A DNA stretch of 64,000 bases from Autumnicola sp041679265 (GCF_041679265.1 NZ_JBGFSM010000013.1:62001-126000); one strand, 5' to 3'. Counted from the first letter of the stretch, positions 25,981 to 34,695 are shown. A program made the numbers and translations. The notes: a model not told the origin generated them from the letters alone.

Positions 25981-27009
25981 ATGAAGTTTACAGCAGCACA
26001 AATAGCAGAGATACTGGAAGGGGAAGTGGAAGGAAATCCTGAAGCCGAGGTTTCTGAATTGGCCAAAATTGAAGAAGGTTCAGAAGGTTCACTTACTTTC
26101 CTTAGCAATCCTAAATACACCTCCTATATTTACAAGACCAATGCTTCTATCACTATTGTAAATAAAGATTTTGAAGTAGATCAGCCAGTGCATACCACCC
26201 TTATTCGGGTAAAGGATGCTTACAAGGCCTTTTCAACTTTATTGGCTTACTATAATGAAATTAAACTCAATAAAAGCGGAATAGAGCAGCCCAGCTTTAT
26301 TTCAGAAACTGTAAACCACGGGGAGAAACTCTATCTTGGTGCTTTTTCATATATAGGAGAAAATGTAAAAATTGGAGATAATGTAAAAATTTATCCTAGC
26401 TCATATATAGGCGATAACGTGAAGATTGGAGATAACGTAACTATCTTTGCGGGGGTAAAGATCTATTCTGAAACCATTATAGGTAATAATTGTGCGATCC
26501 ATGGCGGAGCGGTAATTGGAGCCGATGGCTTTGGTTTTAGCCCGGATGAGAATGGAGTGTACAGTAAAGTGCCTCAAATAGGGAATGTGGTTATTGAAGA
26601 TAATGTAGATGTTGGGGCAGCTACAACTATAGATAGGGCCACGCTGGGTTCCACAATATTGCGGCAGGGTGTGAAACTGGATAACCAGATCCAGATTGCC
26701 CACAATGTGGAAATAGGTGAAAATACGGCTATTGCAGCACAAACCGGAATAGCCGGTTCCACCAAAATCGGGAAAAATTGCCTTATAGGTGGTCAGGTGG
26801 GGATTTCGGGCCATCTTACTATAGGAGATCGGGTAAAAATCCAGGCACAATCCGGGGTAGGACGCAATATAAAAGATGATGAAATGCTACAGGGTTCCCC
26901 TGCAATAGGATATAGCAACTACAATAAATCTTATATACATTTTAAAAATTTATCTCAAACGATAGATAAGCTAAACCAACTGGAAAAAAAACTGAAAAAT
27001 AATGGCTGA
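25981..27009 (+). CDS. lpxD: UDP-3-O-(3-hydroxyacyl)glucosamine N-acyltransferase LpxD
   Basis: This 342-residue protein has an N-terminal uridine-binding domain (about 1-95, SLTFLSNPKYTSYIY). A left-handed beta-helix of hexapeptide repeats (about 100-310) includes GGAVIGADGFGF and IAHNVEIGENTAIAAQTGIAGS, and contains the catalytic His of the QIAHNVEI segment. It adds the second acyl chain in lipid A synthesis on the cytoplasmic side. The stop overlaps the start of lpxC-fabZ by 8 nt. Length and motifs are canonical. Confidence 0.95.
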   Translation: MKFTAAQIAEILEGEVEGNPEAEVSELAKIEEGSEGSLTFLSNPKYTSYIYKTNASITIVNKDFEVDQPVHTTLIRVKDAYKAFSTLLAYYNEIKLNKSGIEQPSFISETVNHGEKLYLGAFSYIGENVKIGDNVKIYPSSYIGDNVKIGDNVTIFAGVKIYSETIIGNNCAIHGGAVIGADGFGFSPDENGVYSKVPQIGNVVIEDNVDVGAATTIDRATLGSTILRQGVKLDNQIQIAHNVEIGENTAIAAQTGIAGSTKIGKNCLIGGQVGISGHLTIGDRVKIQAQSGVGRNIKDDEMLQGSPAIGYSNYNKSYIHFKNLSQTIDKLNQLEKKLKNNG

Positions 27010-28402
27010 AAAGGTGTCAAAGCAAAAGACCATTGCAAATGAAGTCTCCCTTAAAGGGGTGGGGCTGCATACAGGGCAGGAGGTAACTCTTACCTTTAAA
27101 CCGGCTGAGGAAAATACAGGATATCTTTTTAAAAGGGTAGATCTTGAAGGAAGCCCGGTAATTGAGGCCGATGTTAATTATGTTGTTAATACCCAGCGGG
27201 GAACAAACCTGGAAAAAAACGGGGTGAGCATCCAAACCTCGGAACATGTGCTGGCTGCCTGTGTGGGTTTGGAAATAGATAACCTAATTATAGAGCTCAA
27301 TGCATCAGAACCTCCAATTATGGACGGGTCTTCTAAATTTTTTGTGGAAGCCCTGGAAAAAGCGGGAGTAGTAGCGCAGGAAGCTGAAAGAGAGGAGTAC
27401 GTGGTAGACGAGGTGATGTGCTATCATGATGAAAAATCCGGAAGCGAGATTATAGTGATGCCTGCAGAAGAATACCAGGTGACTACAATGGTGGATTTTG
27501 GAACAAAAGTTTTAGGAACTCAAAACGCCAGTATCTCTAATTTAAAGGAGTTTAAGAATGAAATAGCCAATGCCCGCACCTTCAGTTTTTTACATGAACT
27601 TGAGGCTCTACTGGAACATGGGCTTATAAAAGGTGGAGATCTTAACAACGCTATTGTTTACGTAGATAAAGAAATTGGAGAGGAGACACTTCAAAAATTA
27701 AGGCATGCATTCAAAAGGGATAAAATTGCCGTAAAACCAAATGGTATTCTTGATAATTTAACGCTTCATTATCCTAATGAAGCTGCCAGGCATAAGTTAT
27801 TGGATGTGCTTGGCGATCTTGCCTTGGTGGGCACTAAAATAAAAGGTAAGGTAATTGCCAATAAACCGGGACATCATGTAAATACACAATTCGCAAAAAA
27901 ACTGGCCAAAAAGATCAAGGATTCCAAAAGGAACAATGCTCCAAAAATCGACTTTTCCCAGAAGCCATTGATGGACGTTATAGACATCATGAATACTTTG
28001 CCGCACCGTTCCCCGTTTTTACTTGTAGATAAAATTTACGAGTTAACCGAAAGTTCGGTGGTGGGAATGAAAAATGTGACCATGAATGAGCCCTTTTTTG
28101 TGGGACATTTTCCAGGGAAACCGGTTATGCCAGGGGTATTACAGGTAGAAGCTATGGCCCAAACCGGTGGGATTCTTGCTTTAAAATCGGTGCCGGACCC
28201 GGAGAATTACCTTACTTATTTTATGAAAATAGACAACGTAAGGTTTAAGCAACAGGTAGTTCCCGGAGATACCCTTATTTTTAAACTGGAGCTCCTGGCG
28301 CCAATCCGCCGCGGAATTTGCCAGATGCAGGGATACGCTTATGTAAATGGAAAAATTGCGACTGAAGCTGTTTTAATGGCACAAATTGTAAAATCAAAAT
28401 AA
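27002..28402 (+). CDS. lpxC/fabZ: LpxC-FabZ bifunctional fusion
   Basis: This 466-residue fusion is typical of Bacteroidota. Residues 1-310 are the zinc deacetylase LpxC: LKGVGLHTG, H82 in TSEHVLAACVG, PPIMDGSS and the later zinc ligands in ARHKLLDVLGDLAL. Residues about 318-466 are the hot-dog dehydratase FabZ: LPHRSPFLLVDKI with the catalytic His, and GHFPGKPVMPGVLQVEAMAQ. The protein couples the committed step of lipid A synthesis to supply of hydroxyacyl-ACP. It overlaps lpxD by 8 nt and precedes lpxA by 8 nt. Confidence 0.96.
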   Translation: MAEKVSKQKTIANEVSLKGVGLHTGQEVTLTFKPAEENTGYLFKRVDLEGSPVIEADVNYVVNTQRGTNLEKNGVSIQTSEHVLAACVGLEIDNLIIELNASEPPIMDGSSKFFVEALEKAGVVAQEAEREEYVVDEVMCYHDEKSGSEIIVMPAEEYQVTTMVDFGTKVLGTQNASISNLKEFKNEIANARTFSFLHELEALLEHGLIKGGDLNNAIVYVDKEIGEETLQKLRHAFKRDKIAVKPNGILDNLTLHYPNEAARHKLLDVLGDLALVGTKIKGKVIANKPGHHVNTQFAKKLAKKIKDSKRNNAPKIDFSQKPLMDVIDIMNTLPHRSPFLLVDKIYELTESSVVGMKNVTMNEPFFVGHFPGKPVMPGVLQVEAMAQTGGILALKSVPDPENYLTYFMKIDNVRFKQQVVPGDTLIFKLELLAPIRRGICQMQGYAYVNGKIATEAVLMAQIVKSK

Positions 28403-28410
28403 AAGAATTT

Positions 28411-29196
28411 ATGAACCAACCTTTAGCATACGTGCATCCTGGTGCCAAAATCGCCAAAAATGTGGTCATAGAACCTTTTACAACTATACACAACAATGTT
28501 GTAATTGGGGAGGGAACCTGGATTGGTTCTAACGTTACTATAATGGAAGGGGCCAGGATTGGTAAAAATTGCAATATTTTTCCCGGCGCAGTAATTTCTG
28601 CGATCCCTCAGGATAAAAAATTTAATGATGAAGATACAGTAACCGAAATTGGGGATAATACCACCATCAGGGAATGTGTAACAATTAACCGTGGTACTTC
28701 AGACCGGATGAAAACGGTAATTGGAAAAAATTGCTGGATCATGGCGTATTGCCATATCGCCCACGACTGTATTGTGGGAGATAACTGTATTTTTTCAAAC
28801 AACAGCACGCTGGCCGGGCATATTAATGTAGGGGAACATGTAATACTCGCAGGTATGGCGGCAGTTCAGCAATTTTGTAGTATTGGAAACCATGCTTTTG
28901 TAACGGGCGGGTCCCTGGTACGTAAAGATGTACCCCCATTTGTAAAGGCCGGAAGGGAACCACTTTCTTTTGTGGGTATTAATTCCATTGGGCTGAGAAG
29001 AAGAGGTTTTACTACAGAAAAAATCAGGGAAGTCCAGGATATTTACCGCATTTTGTATCAAAAGAATTATAACAATTCCCAGGCTGTCGCTATAATTGAA
29101 GCAGAAATGCAGGCAAGCGCAGAAAGGGATGAAATTTTGGAATTTATTAAAAACTCACAAAGAGGTATCATGAAAGGATACTTCAGCTCAAACTAA
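28411..29196 (+). CDS. lpxA: UDP-N-acetylglucosamine O-acyltransferase LpxA
   Basis: This 261-residue beta-helix acyltransferase starts LAYVHPGAKIAKNVVIEPFTTI. The catalytic His lies in AYCHIAHDCIVGDNC, and GSLVRKDVPPFVKAGREPLSFVGIN leads into a helical C-terminal domain. It makes the first acylated intermediate of lipid A. The LpxA length and the C-terminal NSIGLRRRGF signature separate it from LpxD. It forms one operon with lpxD, lpxC-fabZ and efp. Confidence 0.96.
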   Translation: MNQPLAYVHPGAKIAKNVVIEPFTTIHNNVVIGEGTWIGSNVTIMEGARIGKNCNIFPGAVISAIPQDKKFNDEDTVTEIGDNTTIRECVTINRGTSDRMKTVIGKNCWIMAYCHIAHDCIVGDNCIFSNNSTLAGHINVGEHVILAGMAAVQQFCSIGNHAFVTGGSLVRKDVPPFVKAGREPLSFVGINSIGLRRRGFTTEKIREVQDIYRILYQKNYNNSQAVAIIEAEMQASAERDEILEFIKNSQRGIMKGYFSSN

Positions 29197-29204
29197 AATA
29201 GATA

Positions 29205-29771
29205 ATGGCAAGTACTAGTGATATTAGAAAAGGATTGTGCATTCGGTACAATCATGATATTTATAAAATTATAGAATTCCTTCATGTAAAACCCGGGAAA
29301 GGCCCTGCCTTTGTTCGTACAAAATTAAAAAGTGTCACTACCGGAAAGGTTGTGGACAATACTTTTTCCGCAGGACATAAAATAGAAGATGTGAGGGTGG
29401 AGACGCATAAATACCAGTTCCTCTACCATGATGGGGAATTTTATCATTTTATGCATGTAGAAGATTATACGCAAATCAGGCTAACCGAAAATGCCCTGGA
29501 TATGCCCCAGCTTTTAAAAGAAGGAGAAATACTTACCGTATTAATCAATACTGAGGATAACATCCCTCTTTCTACTGAAATGCCCGCAAGCGTTGTTCTG
29601 GAGGTCACTCATACAGAGCCGGGCGTAAAAGGGAATACTGCCACAAATGCCACCAAACCGGCAACTGTGGAGACAGGAGCAGAAGTGAATGTGCCGCTAT
29701 TTATAAATGAAGGTGATAAAATCAAGATCGAAACCGAAAAAGGTACGTATAAAGAACGTATGAAGGAGTAG
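29205..29771 (+). CDS. efp: Translation elongation factor P
   Basis: This 188-residue three-domain EF-P has the tip of domain I as HVKPGKGPAFVRTKLK with K32 at the site that is modified or acts unmodified in other bacteria. The C-terminal signature EKGTYKERMKE is also normal. It relieves ribosome stalling at polyproline. The nearby BlaR-like protein has long proline runs, a plausible client. It lies 8 nt behind lpxA in the operon. No EpmA or EpmB is visible here. Confidence 0.96.
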   Translation: MASTSDIRKGLCIRYNHDIYKIIEFLHVKPGKGPAFVRTKLKSVTTGKVVDNTFSAGHKIEDVRVETHKYQFLYHDGEFYHFMHVEDYTQIRLTENALDMPQLLKEGEILTVLINTEDNIPLSTEMPASVVLEVTHTEPGVKGNTATNATKPATVETGAEVNVPLFINEGDKIKIETEKGTYKERMKE

Positions 29772-29780
29772 TTAAAGGAA

Positions 29781-29848
29781 AGTAGGAGGTAAGAAGGACG
29801 AAGGCAGAAGTGGAAAAGAATTGACAATGGAAAATTGACAATGGAAAT
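29781..29848. repeat. Heptad array plus 14-bp direct repeat after efp
   Basis: Five 7-mers (AGTAGGA, GGTAAGA, AGGACGA, AGGCAGA, AGTGGAA) at 29781-29815 are followed by two 14-bp copies of TTGACAATGGAAA(A/T) at 29821-29848, which is twice the same period. Confidence 0.6.
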
Positions 29849-29874
29849 CCAGGACATTTAAATATAACAAAAAT

Positions 29875-29925
29875 AGCTCCCATCCTTTTTAAGGAGGGGT
29901 GGCCACAGGCCGGGGTGGTTTTTTC
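29875..29925. repeat. REP-like GC-rich palindromic element
   Basis: The sequence CTCCCATCCTTTTTAAGGAG continues GGGTGGCCACAGGCCGGGGTGG and a T6 run. It has two nested inverted repeats and a GTGG foot, resembling intergenic elements common in Bacteroidota. The T-run may let it serve as the efp terminator. Confidence 0.5.
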
Positions 29926-29995
29926 CTTAATTTAAATGAAAAATGAATGTTTGCATAAAATTAAAAGAGTATCCCAACAACCTATAGTTTTTAAT

Positions 29996-30022
29996 TCTAA
30001 CGTCTAACGACTACCGTCTATC
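29996..30022. repeat. Heptad array directly before lpxD2
   Basis: The units TCTAACG, TCTAACG, ACTACCG, TCTATC end at the ATG of the next gene. Confidence 0.6.
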
Positions 30023-30952
30023 ATGAAATTTCAGCAAAAACATACGCTTAAGCAAATAGCCACAATCCTTTCCTGCAATTATGTGGGGGATGAAGGTTTT
30101 CCTGTGGAAGGAATGAATGAAATTCACGTGGTCACGCCCGGTGATATTGTTTTTGTGGATCATCCAAAGTATTATGACAAGGCGCTGAATTCCGCCGCAA
30201 CCATTATTTTAATTAATAAAGAAGTGGAATGTCCTGAAGGAAAAGCATTACTAATTTCCGATGATCCTTTCCGGGATTTCAATAAGCTTACCGAATATTT
30301 TAGGCCTTTTCAGAAGTCAGGGCAAAACATAGCTTCTTCAGCAAAAATAGGAGAGGGGACAATTATCCAGCCTAACGTTTTTATTGGAAATAATGTGGAA
30401 ATTGGTAATAATTGCCTTATTCATGCCAACGTAAGCCTTTATGATTATACCATAATTGGCAACAATGTCACGATACATTCCGGCAGCGTCCTGGGCGGTG
30501 ACGCCTTTTACTACAAAAACAGGCCGGAGGGTTTTGATAAATTAAAGTCCGGCGGCCGGGTGGTGATAAAAGACAACGTAGATATTGGTGCCAATTGTAC
30601 TATAGACAAGGGAGTCACCGGGGATACCACCATTGGGGAAGGTACAAAACTGGATAACCTTATACAGATTGGCCATGACACGGTAATTGGAAAAAAATGC
30701 CTAATTGCCTCCCAGGTTGGTATTGCTGGAGCGGTAATTATTGAAGATGAAGTAACAGTTTGGGGCCAGGTTGGAATGCGCAGTGGCATAACTGTAAAAA
30801 AAGGCGGTGTCATGATGGGGCAGGCCGGTATTACCAAATCTACCCAGGAAGGAAAAATTTATACCGGCAATCCAGCGATGGAATCCCGTGCAAAATTAAA
30901 AGAGTTGGCGCTCTTGCGACAATTGCCTAAATTGATCGATAAAATAAAATAG
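30023..30952 (+). CDS. Second LpxD-like hexapeptide acyltransferase
   Basis: This 309-residue paralogue of LpxD has a divergent N-terminal domain (GDIVFVDHPKYYDKAL) and a beta-helix with QPNVFIGNNVEIGNNCLIHANVSL-like repeats. HSGSVLGGDAFYYKN replaces the GADGFGF of true LpxD. LIQIGHDTVIGKKCLIASQVGIAG keeps the active-site His. It probably acylates a sugar nucleotide, but the acceptor need not be a lipid A precursor. Flavobacteria often have this second copy near efp and sucD. The start is fixed by the heptad array ending at the ATG. Confidence 0.85.
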   Translation: MKFQQKHTLKQIATILSCNYVGDEGFPVEGMNEIHVVTPGDIVFVDHPKYYDKALNSAATIILINKEVECPEGKALLISDDPFRDFNKLTEYFRPFQKSGQNIASSAKIGEGTIIQPNVFIGNNVEIGNNCLIHANVSLYDYTIIGNNVTIHSGSVLGGDAFYYKNRPEGFDKLKSGGRVVIKDNVDIGANCTIDKGVTGDTTIGEGTKLDNLIQIGHDTVIGKKCLIASQVGIAGAVIIEDEVTVWGQVGMRSGITVKKGGVMMGQAGITKSTQEGKIYTGNPAMESRAKLKELALLRQLPKLIDKIK

Positions 30953-30957
30953 CAGAT

Positions 30958-31326
30958 ATGAGTAAACAGGGAAAAGAAACCATAGAAAAATTTTATGAAT
31001 GCTTTTATACAGATCCCGATGTTATTACAAAATACCTGCATCCTGATGCCAAACTTACCTGGAATAGCAGTACGGGGATGAGATTGATGAGGTATGAAGA
31101 CATTTCGGCCTTTGCTGCTGAGATGGCCGATTCCTATGAATCTTTGCGTATTGAAGTTAAGAACATTTTGCAAGAGGGTGAAGAAGTGGTAATTAATTTT
31201 ACTTATTACGTAAGCACTATCGAAAATCCCGATGAAGAAATTCCGTTAGCGCACTTCATGGCGATCTGGCAAATAGAAAATAATAAGCTTAAAAATGGCC
31301 ACCAGATAAGCCAGTTAGCCGACTAA
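30958..31326 (+). CDS. SnoaL/NTF2-like protein
   Basis: This 122-residue single-domain protein matches the NTF2-like fold. An N-terminal helix (GKETIEKFYECFYTDPDVI) precedes YLHPDAKLTWNSSTGMRLMRYEDISAF, then alternating strands with VVINFTYYVS and LAHFMAIWQIENNKLKNGHQISQ. Such proteins are small enzymes or ligand binders; no function can be assigned. It begins 5 nt after lpxD2, so it shares that transcript, and is followed by a terminator. Confidence 0.75.
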   Translation: MSKQGKETIEKFYECFYTDPDVITKYLHPDAKLTWNSSTGMRLMRYEDISAFAAEMADSYESLRIEVKNILQEGEEVVINFTYYVSTIENPDEEIPLAHFMAIWQIENNKLKNGHQISQLAD

Positions 31327-31353
31327 TCGTACCACAGTTTTCGAAATCATAAG

Positions 31354-31383
31354 TCCCTGTCATAACCAGACAGGGATTTTTTA
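31354..31383 (+). terminator. Intrinsic terminator after the SnoaL-like gene
   Basis: TCCCTGTC (31354-31361) and GACAGGGA (31369-31376) enclose a 7-nt loop and precede TTTTTTAATTTT. Confidence 0.85.
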
Positions 31384-31400
31384 ATTTTATTCACTCTATG

Positions 31401-31456
31401 TTTGTAGAATTAAAAAATTATTCTACATTTGTAGAGTAAATTCTAATTCTGTAGAA
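31401..31456 (+). promoter_or_regulatory. Promoter overlapped by BlaI-type operators
   Basis: TTTG (31401-31404), 19 bp, TACATTTG (31424-31431) is a full Bacteroidota promoter. It is interlaced with palindromes TGTAGAAT (31403-31410) / ATTCTACA (31420-31427) and TTCTA (31441-31445) / TAGAA (31452-31456), plus a half site TGTAGAG at 31430. TGTA/TACA dyads are the known BlaI/MecI binding pattern, so BlaI bound here would block -33 and -7. Confidence 0.8.
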
Positions 31457-31458
31457 CA

Positions 31459-31830
31459 ATGCAGCTTTCAAATTCAGAAGAACAACTTATGCAGATCCTT
31501 TGGAAGAAGGAAAAAGCTTTTATGAAAGAGCTCATTGCGGCTTATCCAGATCCCAAACCGGCAACAACCACTATTGCCACTTTGCTAAAGCGCATGCAGG
31601 ACAAAAATTTTGTGGATTATGTACAATATGGCCGTTCCCGGGAATATTTCCCGCTGGTAAGGAAAAAAGATTATTTCTCTAAGCAGGTAAATGGCCTTAT
31701 CAAGAATTTTTTCAATGATTCAGCCTCTCAGTTTGCTTCTTTTTTCACCAAAGAATCCAATTTAAGCCAGGACGAACTGGAAGATTTACGGCAGCTTATA
31801 GAGGAACAAATTAAAAGGAAGAAAGCATGA
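31459..31830 (+). CDS. BlaI/MecI-family transcriptional repressor
   Basis: This 123-residue winged-helix repressor starts LSNSEEQLMQILWKKEKAF. Its recognition helix lies in PATTTIATLLKRMQDKNFVDYVQYGRSREYFPLV, and a C-terminal dimerisation helix covers about 75-120. It would bind the dyads just upstream and repress itself and the M56 gene, which it overlaps by 4 nt (ATGA). In this family the partner protease cleaves or releases the repressor on a cell-envelope signal. No beta-lactamase lies next to it. Confidence 0.92.
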   Translation: MQLSNSEEQLMQILWKKEKAFMKELIAAYPDPKPATTTIATLLKRMQDKNFVDYVQYGRSREYFPLVRKKDYFSKQVNGLIKNFFNDSASQFASFFTKESNLSQDELEDLRQLIEEQIKRKKA

Positions 31831-33524
31831 TTATTTATCTTCTAAAATCGACGCTATGCCTTCTGTTGCTTTTTTCATTCTATAGATTAGCGCTGGAAAA
31901 TGAAAAAATGCACCAGTTTAAAAGGTTCTACCTCCTGGGAGCAATGCTGTTATCTCTTTGCATTCCTTTAATTACTATTTCTTATGAAACCGAAGCCATA
32001 GAGCTCCCTGCTCAGATTCAGAAAGAGGCTGTTTTTATAAAGGCTGCCGAAAATAACAATATTCAGCAGTCGGTTTGGAGCACGGCAGATTTTTTTCCGT
32101 ATATCCTATGGGCGGGTTACATGATAGGATTTTCAGTTTTTGGCTTTAGGTTTCTGCGGAACCTGCTTCAGTTTAGAAATAAAATCAGGTTTAACAGGAA
32201 AGTGATTTCAGCAAAATATACCAATGTTTTACTTCGGAAGAAAACCGCACCGCATTCCTTTTTAAAATATATATTTCTGAATAAAAATGATTTTGAAGAA
32301 GATAAAATTGCGCCTGAAATTTTACAGCATGAACAGGCACACGTGCTGCAAAAACATACCTGGGATATCCTTTTAGTAGAAGTGCTTCAAATTATATTCT
32401 GGTTTAATCCTTTGTTTATCATGTATAAAAGGTCTATCAGGGTAAACCACGAATTTCTTGCAGATGCAAGTGTAATCGCAAAAGATCATCACATACTCAC
32501 TTACTCCCAACTTTTAGTTCATTACTCGGCAGGTGCTCATCACAACGCAATGTCGAGTGCATTTAATCATTCATTAACCCGCCTGACGATTTTCGGCAAG
32601 AAAATTTTTAAAGAAAAGCCGGGCCGCCAGGTCAAAAAACGAATACTTATGATTTCAAAACCATTTTCAGAAAAAAGAATGGCAGCAAGATTAAGCCTTC
32701 TGCCATTAGTAATTGCCCTTTGCCTGTTTTTATTTAATAATGAAATTGTAGCAAAACCTTCAGCTAAAACAGGAAAAGCCCCAGATAAAAGTTTGCTTCA
32801 TCCAAAACCCATAGAGCAGGTTTCTATGAAAAGTTTTCTTCAGCAAAAAGAAAAATCCATCTCTATTTTAATAAGCGGAGAAAATGTTATGCTGAATGGT
32901 GAAAAAGCCAGGCTTAAAAATTTCAGCAATAAATTAAATGAAGTTACCGAGGGCTGGACAGAAGAGGAGATTAAAAATACAAATTTGAATATTTCCATCT
33001 CCAATGCAGAAGAAAGCTTTCTCAAAAAATTAAATCAGGAGTATTTAAAAACAAAATTCGCAAAGATTAAAGGAGGAAGTTTATTACCGCCGCCACCTCC
33101 AGAGCCGCCACATGAAAAACTTCCCACACCGCCACCACCTCCTGCAATGGAAAAAACAAATGTTCCAGCACCTGCTGCTCCACCTGCTCCACCGGCACCA
33201 GATAGCCTTCGTCTTGAAAAAAGAAGGTCTGAAGCCATGCAGCTAAATTTCTCTAAAGACAGTGCACGCCTGCAGGAAAGGCTGGAACAACGGATGGCGC
33301 TAATGCAGGAAAGAGAAGCGCAAATGCAGGAAAGACAGGAAGAATTTGTAGAAAGGCAGGAGGAGTTTAAATCCAGGCAGCAGGAATTGCAGAGTAGGAT
33401 GGAAATAAGTGATGATATGCGCGCGCAAATGGAAGAGCGAAGGAAGGAACTGGAAAAAAGACGCCGCCAAATGCTTATGCGCAGGGATTCTGTTTTTCGC
33501 ATTATCAGGGATTCCATTAGGTAA
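31827..33524 (+). CDS. M56-family (BlaR1-like) membrane metalloprotease with Pro-rich and coiled-coil tail
   Basis: This 565-residue protein has about four membrane helices in residues 1-310. The zinc motif HEQAH is at 168-172 and the third ligand is in VNHEFLADASVI. A further helix (about 288-305) leads outside. In place of a penicillin-sensing domain it has about 100 unclear residues, then a Pro-rich block (LPPPPPEPPHEKLP and more), then a charged coiled coil of about 110 residues made of Q-E-R repeats. The protease part should act on the overlapping BlaI-like repressor. The signal sensed by the unusual outer tail is unknown. Confidence 0.85.
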   Translation: MIIYLLKSTLCLLLLFSFYRLALENEKMHQFKRFYLLGAMLLSLCIPLITISYETEAIELPAQIQKEAVFIKAAENNNIQQSVWSTADFFPYILWAGYMIGFSVFGFRFLRNLLQFRNKIRFNRKVISAKYTNVLLRKKTAPHSFLKYIFLNKNDFEEDKIAPEILQHEQAHVLQKHTWDILLVEVLQIIFWFNPLFIMYKRSIRVNHEFLADASVIAKDHHILTYSQLLVHYSAGAHHNAMSSAFNHSLTRLTIFGKKIFKEKPGRQVKKRILMISKPFSEKRMAARLSLLPLVIALCLFLFNNEIVAKPSAKTGKAPDKSLLHPKPIEQVSMKSFLQQKEKSISILISGENVMLNGEKARLKNFSNKLNEVTEGWTEEEIKNTNLNISISNAEESFLKKLNQEYLKTKFAKIKGGSLLPPPPPEPPHEKLPTPPPPPAMEKTNVPAPAAPPAPPAPDSLRLEKRRSEAMQLNFSKDSARLQERLEQRMALMQEREAQMQERQEEFVERQEEFKSRQQELQSRMEISDDMRAQMEERRKELEKRRRQMLMRRDSVFRIIRDSIR

Positions 33525-33556
33525 ATTACTGTGGTGAGATTATAATTTTTTAAGGA

Positions 33557-33583
33557 AGAGCCGGTACAATTGCCGGCTTTTGC
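33557..33583 (+). terminator. Intrinsic terminator after the blaI-blaR pair
   Basis: AGCCGG (33559-33564) and CCGGCT (33573-33578) form a 6-bp GC-rich stem followed by TTTTGCTTTG. Confidence 0.6.
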
Positions 33584-33740
33584 TTTGCCGGAAAAGGCAT
33601 TAAAAAGGCTGTAATTATCGCAAATAACGGTAGTAATCATTCTTTCTTCTTTTTTCGCTAAACTTTTACTGTTACGAAAAAATTCGGCTTGAAAACCCCG
33701 CGTGATTCAGGTCTTTTACTCAATAAACTTCTTAAAAGGC

Positions 33741-33771
33741 TTTAAACTTTATTTTTAAAAACCTACTTTTG
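33741..33771 (+). promoter_or_regulatory. Promoter for sucD
   Basis: TTTA (33741-33744), 19 bp, TACTTTTG (33764-33771), 27 nt before the ATG. Confidence 0.6.
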
Positions 33772-33797
33772 CTATCGATTAAAATCAATACATATTT

Positions 33798-34673
33798 ATG
33801 AGCGTTTTAGTAAATAAAGATTCGAAGATAATAGTGCAGGGGTTTACCGGAAGTGAAGGTACCTTTCATGCAGGTCAAATGATAGAATACGGGACTAACG
33901 TTGTTGGTGGGGTAACTCCCGGTAAGGGCGGAAGCGAACATCTGGATAAACCAGTTTTTAATACAGTTTCTGAAGCTGTTGAAAAAACCGGGGCAGATGT
34001 TTCTATAATTTTTGTTCCGCCGGCCTTTGCAGCCGATGCGATTATGGAAGCTGCCGATGCCGGAATTAAAGTAATTATTACTATTACTGAAGGTATTCCT
34101 GTAGCCGATATGGTGAAAGCTTCAGAATATATAAAACATAAAGATTGCCGCCTTATTGGGCCTAACTGCCCCGGCGTAATTACTCCCGAAGAAGCGAAAG
34201 TGGGAATTATGCCTGGATTTGTATTTAAAAAAGGAAAAGTGGGGATTGTTTCAAAATCTGGTACATTAACGTATGAAGCGGCAGACCAGGTAGTAAAACA
34301 AGGTTTGGGAATTACAACCGCCATTGGTATTGGTGGTGACCCAATTATAGGAACCACAACCAAAGAAGCAGTGGAACTTTTAATGAATGATCCTGAAACC
34401 GAATGTATTGTAATGATTGGCGAGATTGGCGGACAATTAGAAGCCGATGCCGCTAAATGGGTTAAAGAAAATGGCAATAAAAAGCCCGTTGTAGGCTTTA
34501 TCGCCGGGGAAACCGCACCTGCCGGCAGAACCATGGGCCATGCAGGAGCCATAGTTGGCGGGAGCGAAGATACAGCCCAGGCTAAAAAGGCAATTTTAAA
34601 AGAAAACGGAATTCACGTGGTAGATTCTCCTGCGGAAATAGGTAAAAAAGTAGCAGAAGTTTTAAAAGGATAA
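33798..34673 (+). CDS. sucD: Succinyl-CoA synthetase alpha subunit
   Basis: This 291-residue TCA-cycle enzyme subunit has the CoA-binding Rossmann start VQGFTGSEGTFHAGQMI, GPNCPGVITPEEAKVGIMPG and the phosphohistidine loop RTMGHAGAIVGG (H248). It forms the active enzyme with SucB/SucC, which is not in the window. The protein is complete and canonical. It has its own promoter and a strong terminator, so it is monocistronic. Its place after lpxD2 is usual in Flavobacteria; here the SnoaL and BlaI/BlaR genes lie between. Confidence 0.96.
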   Translation: MSVLVNKDSKIIVQGFTGSEGTFHAGQMIEYGTNVVGGVTPGKGGSEHLDKPVFNTVSEAVEKTGADVSIIFVPPAFAADAIMEAADAGIKVIITITEGIPVADMVKASEYIKHKDCRLIGPNCPGVITPEEAKVGIMPGFVFKKGKVGIVSKSGTLTYEAADQVVKQGLGITTAIGIGGDPIIGTTTKEAVELLMNDPETECIVMIGEIGGQLEADAAKWVKENGNKKPVVGFIAGETAPAGRTMGHAGAIVGGSEDTAQAKKAILKENGIHVVDSPAEIGKKVAEVLKG

Positions 34674-34695
34674 TTTCACTCATACTCTATACATC

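Noticed and set aside
33035..33640. A 201-codon minus-strand frame over the Pro-rich tail of the BlaR-like gene
   Set aside because: The serine, cysteine and glycine runs are the complement of the CCG/CCA and GAA/AGG codons of the real gene.
33875..34552. A 225-codon open frame on the minus strand of sucD
   Set aside because: It is a shadow of the strongly conserved sucD; its translation is low-complexity and rich in Pro/Ile/Ser as expected for an antisense frame.
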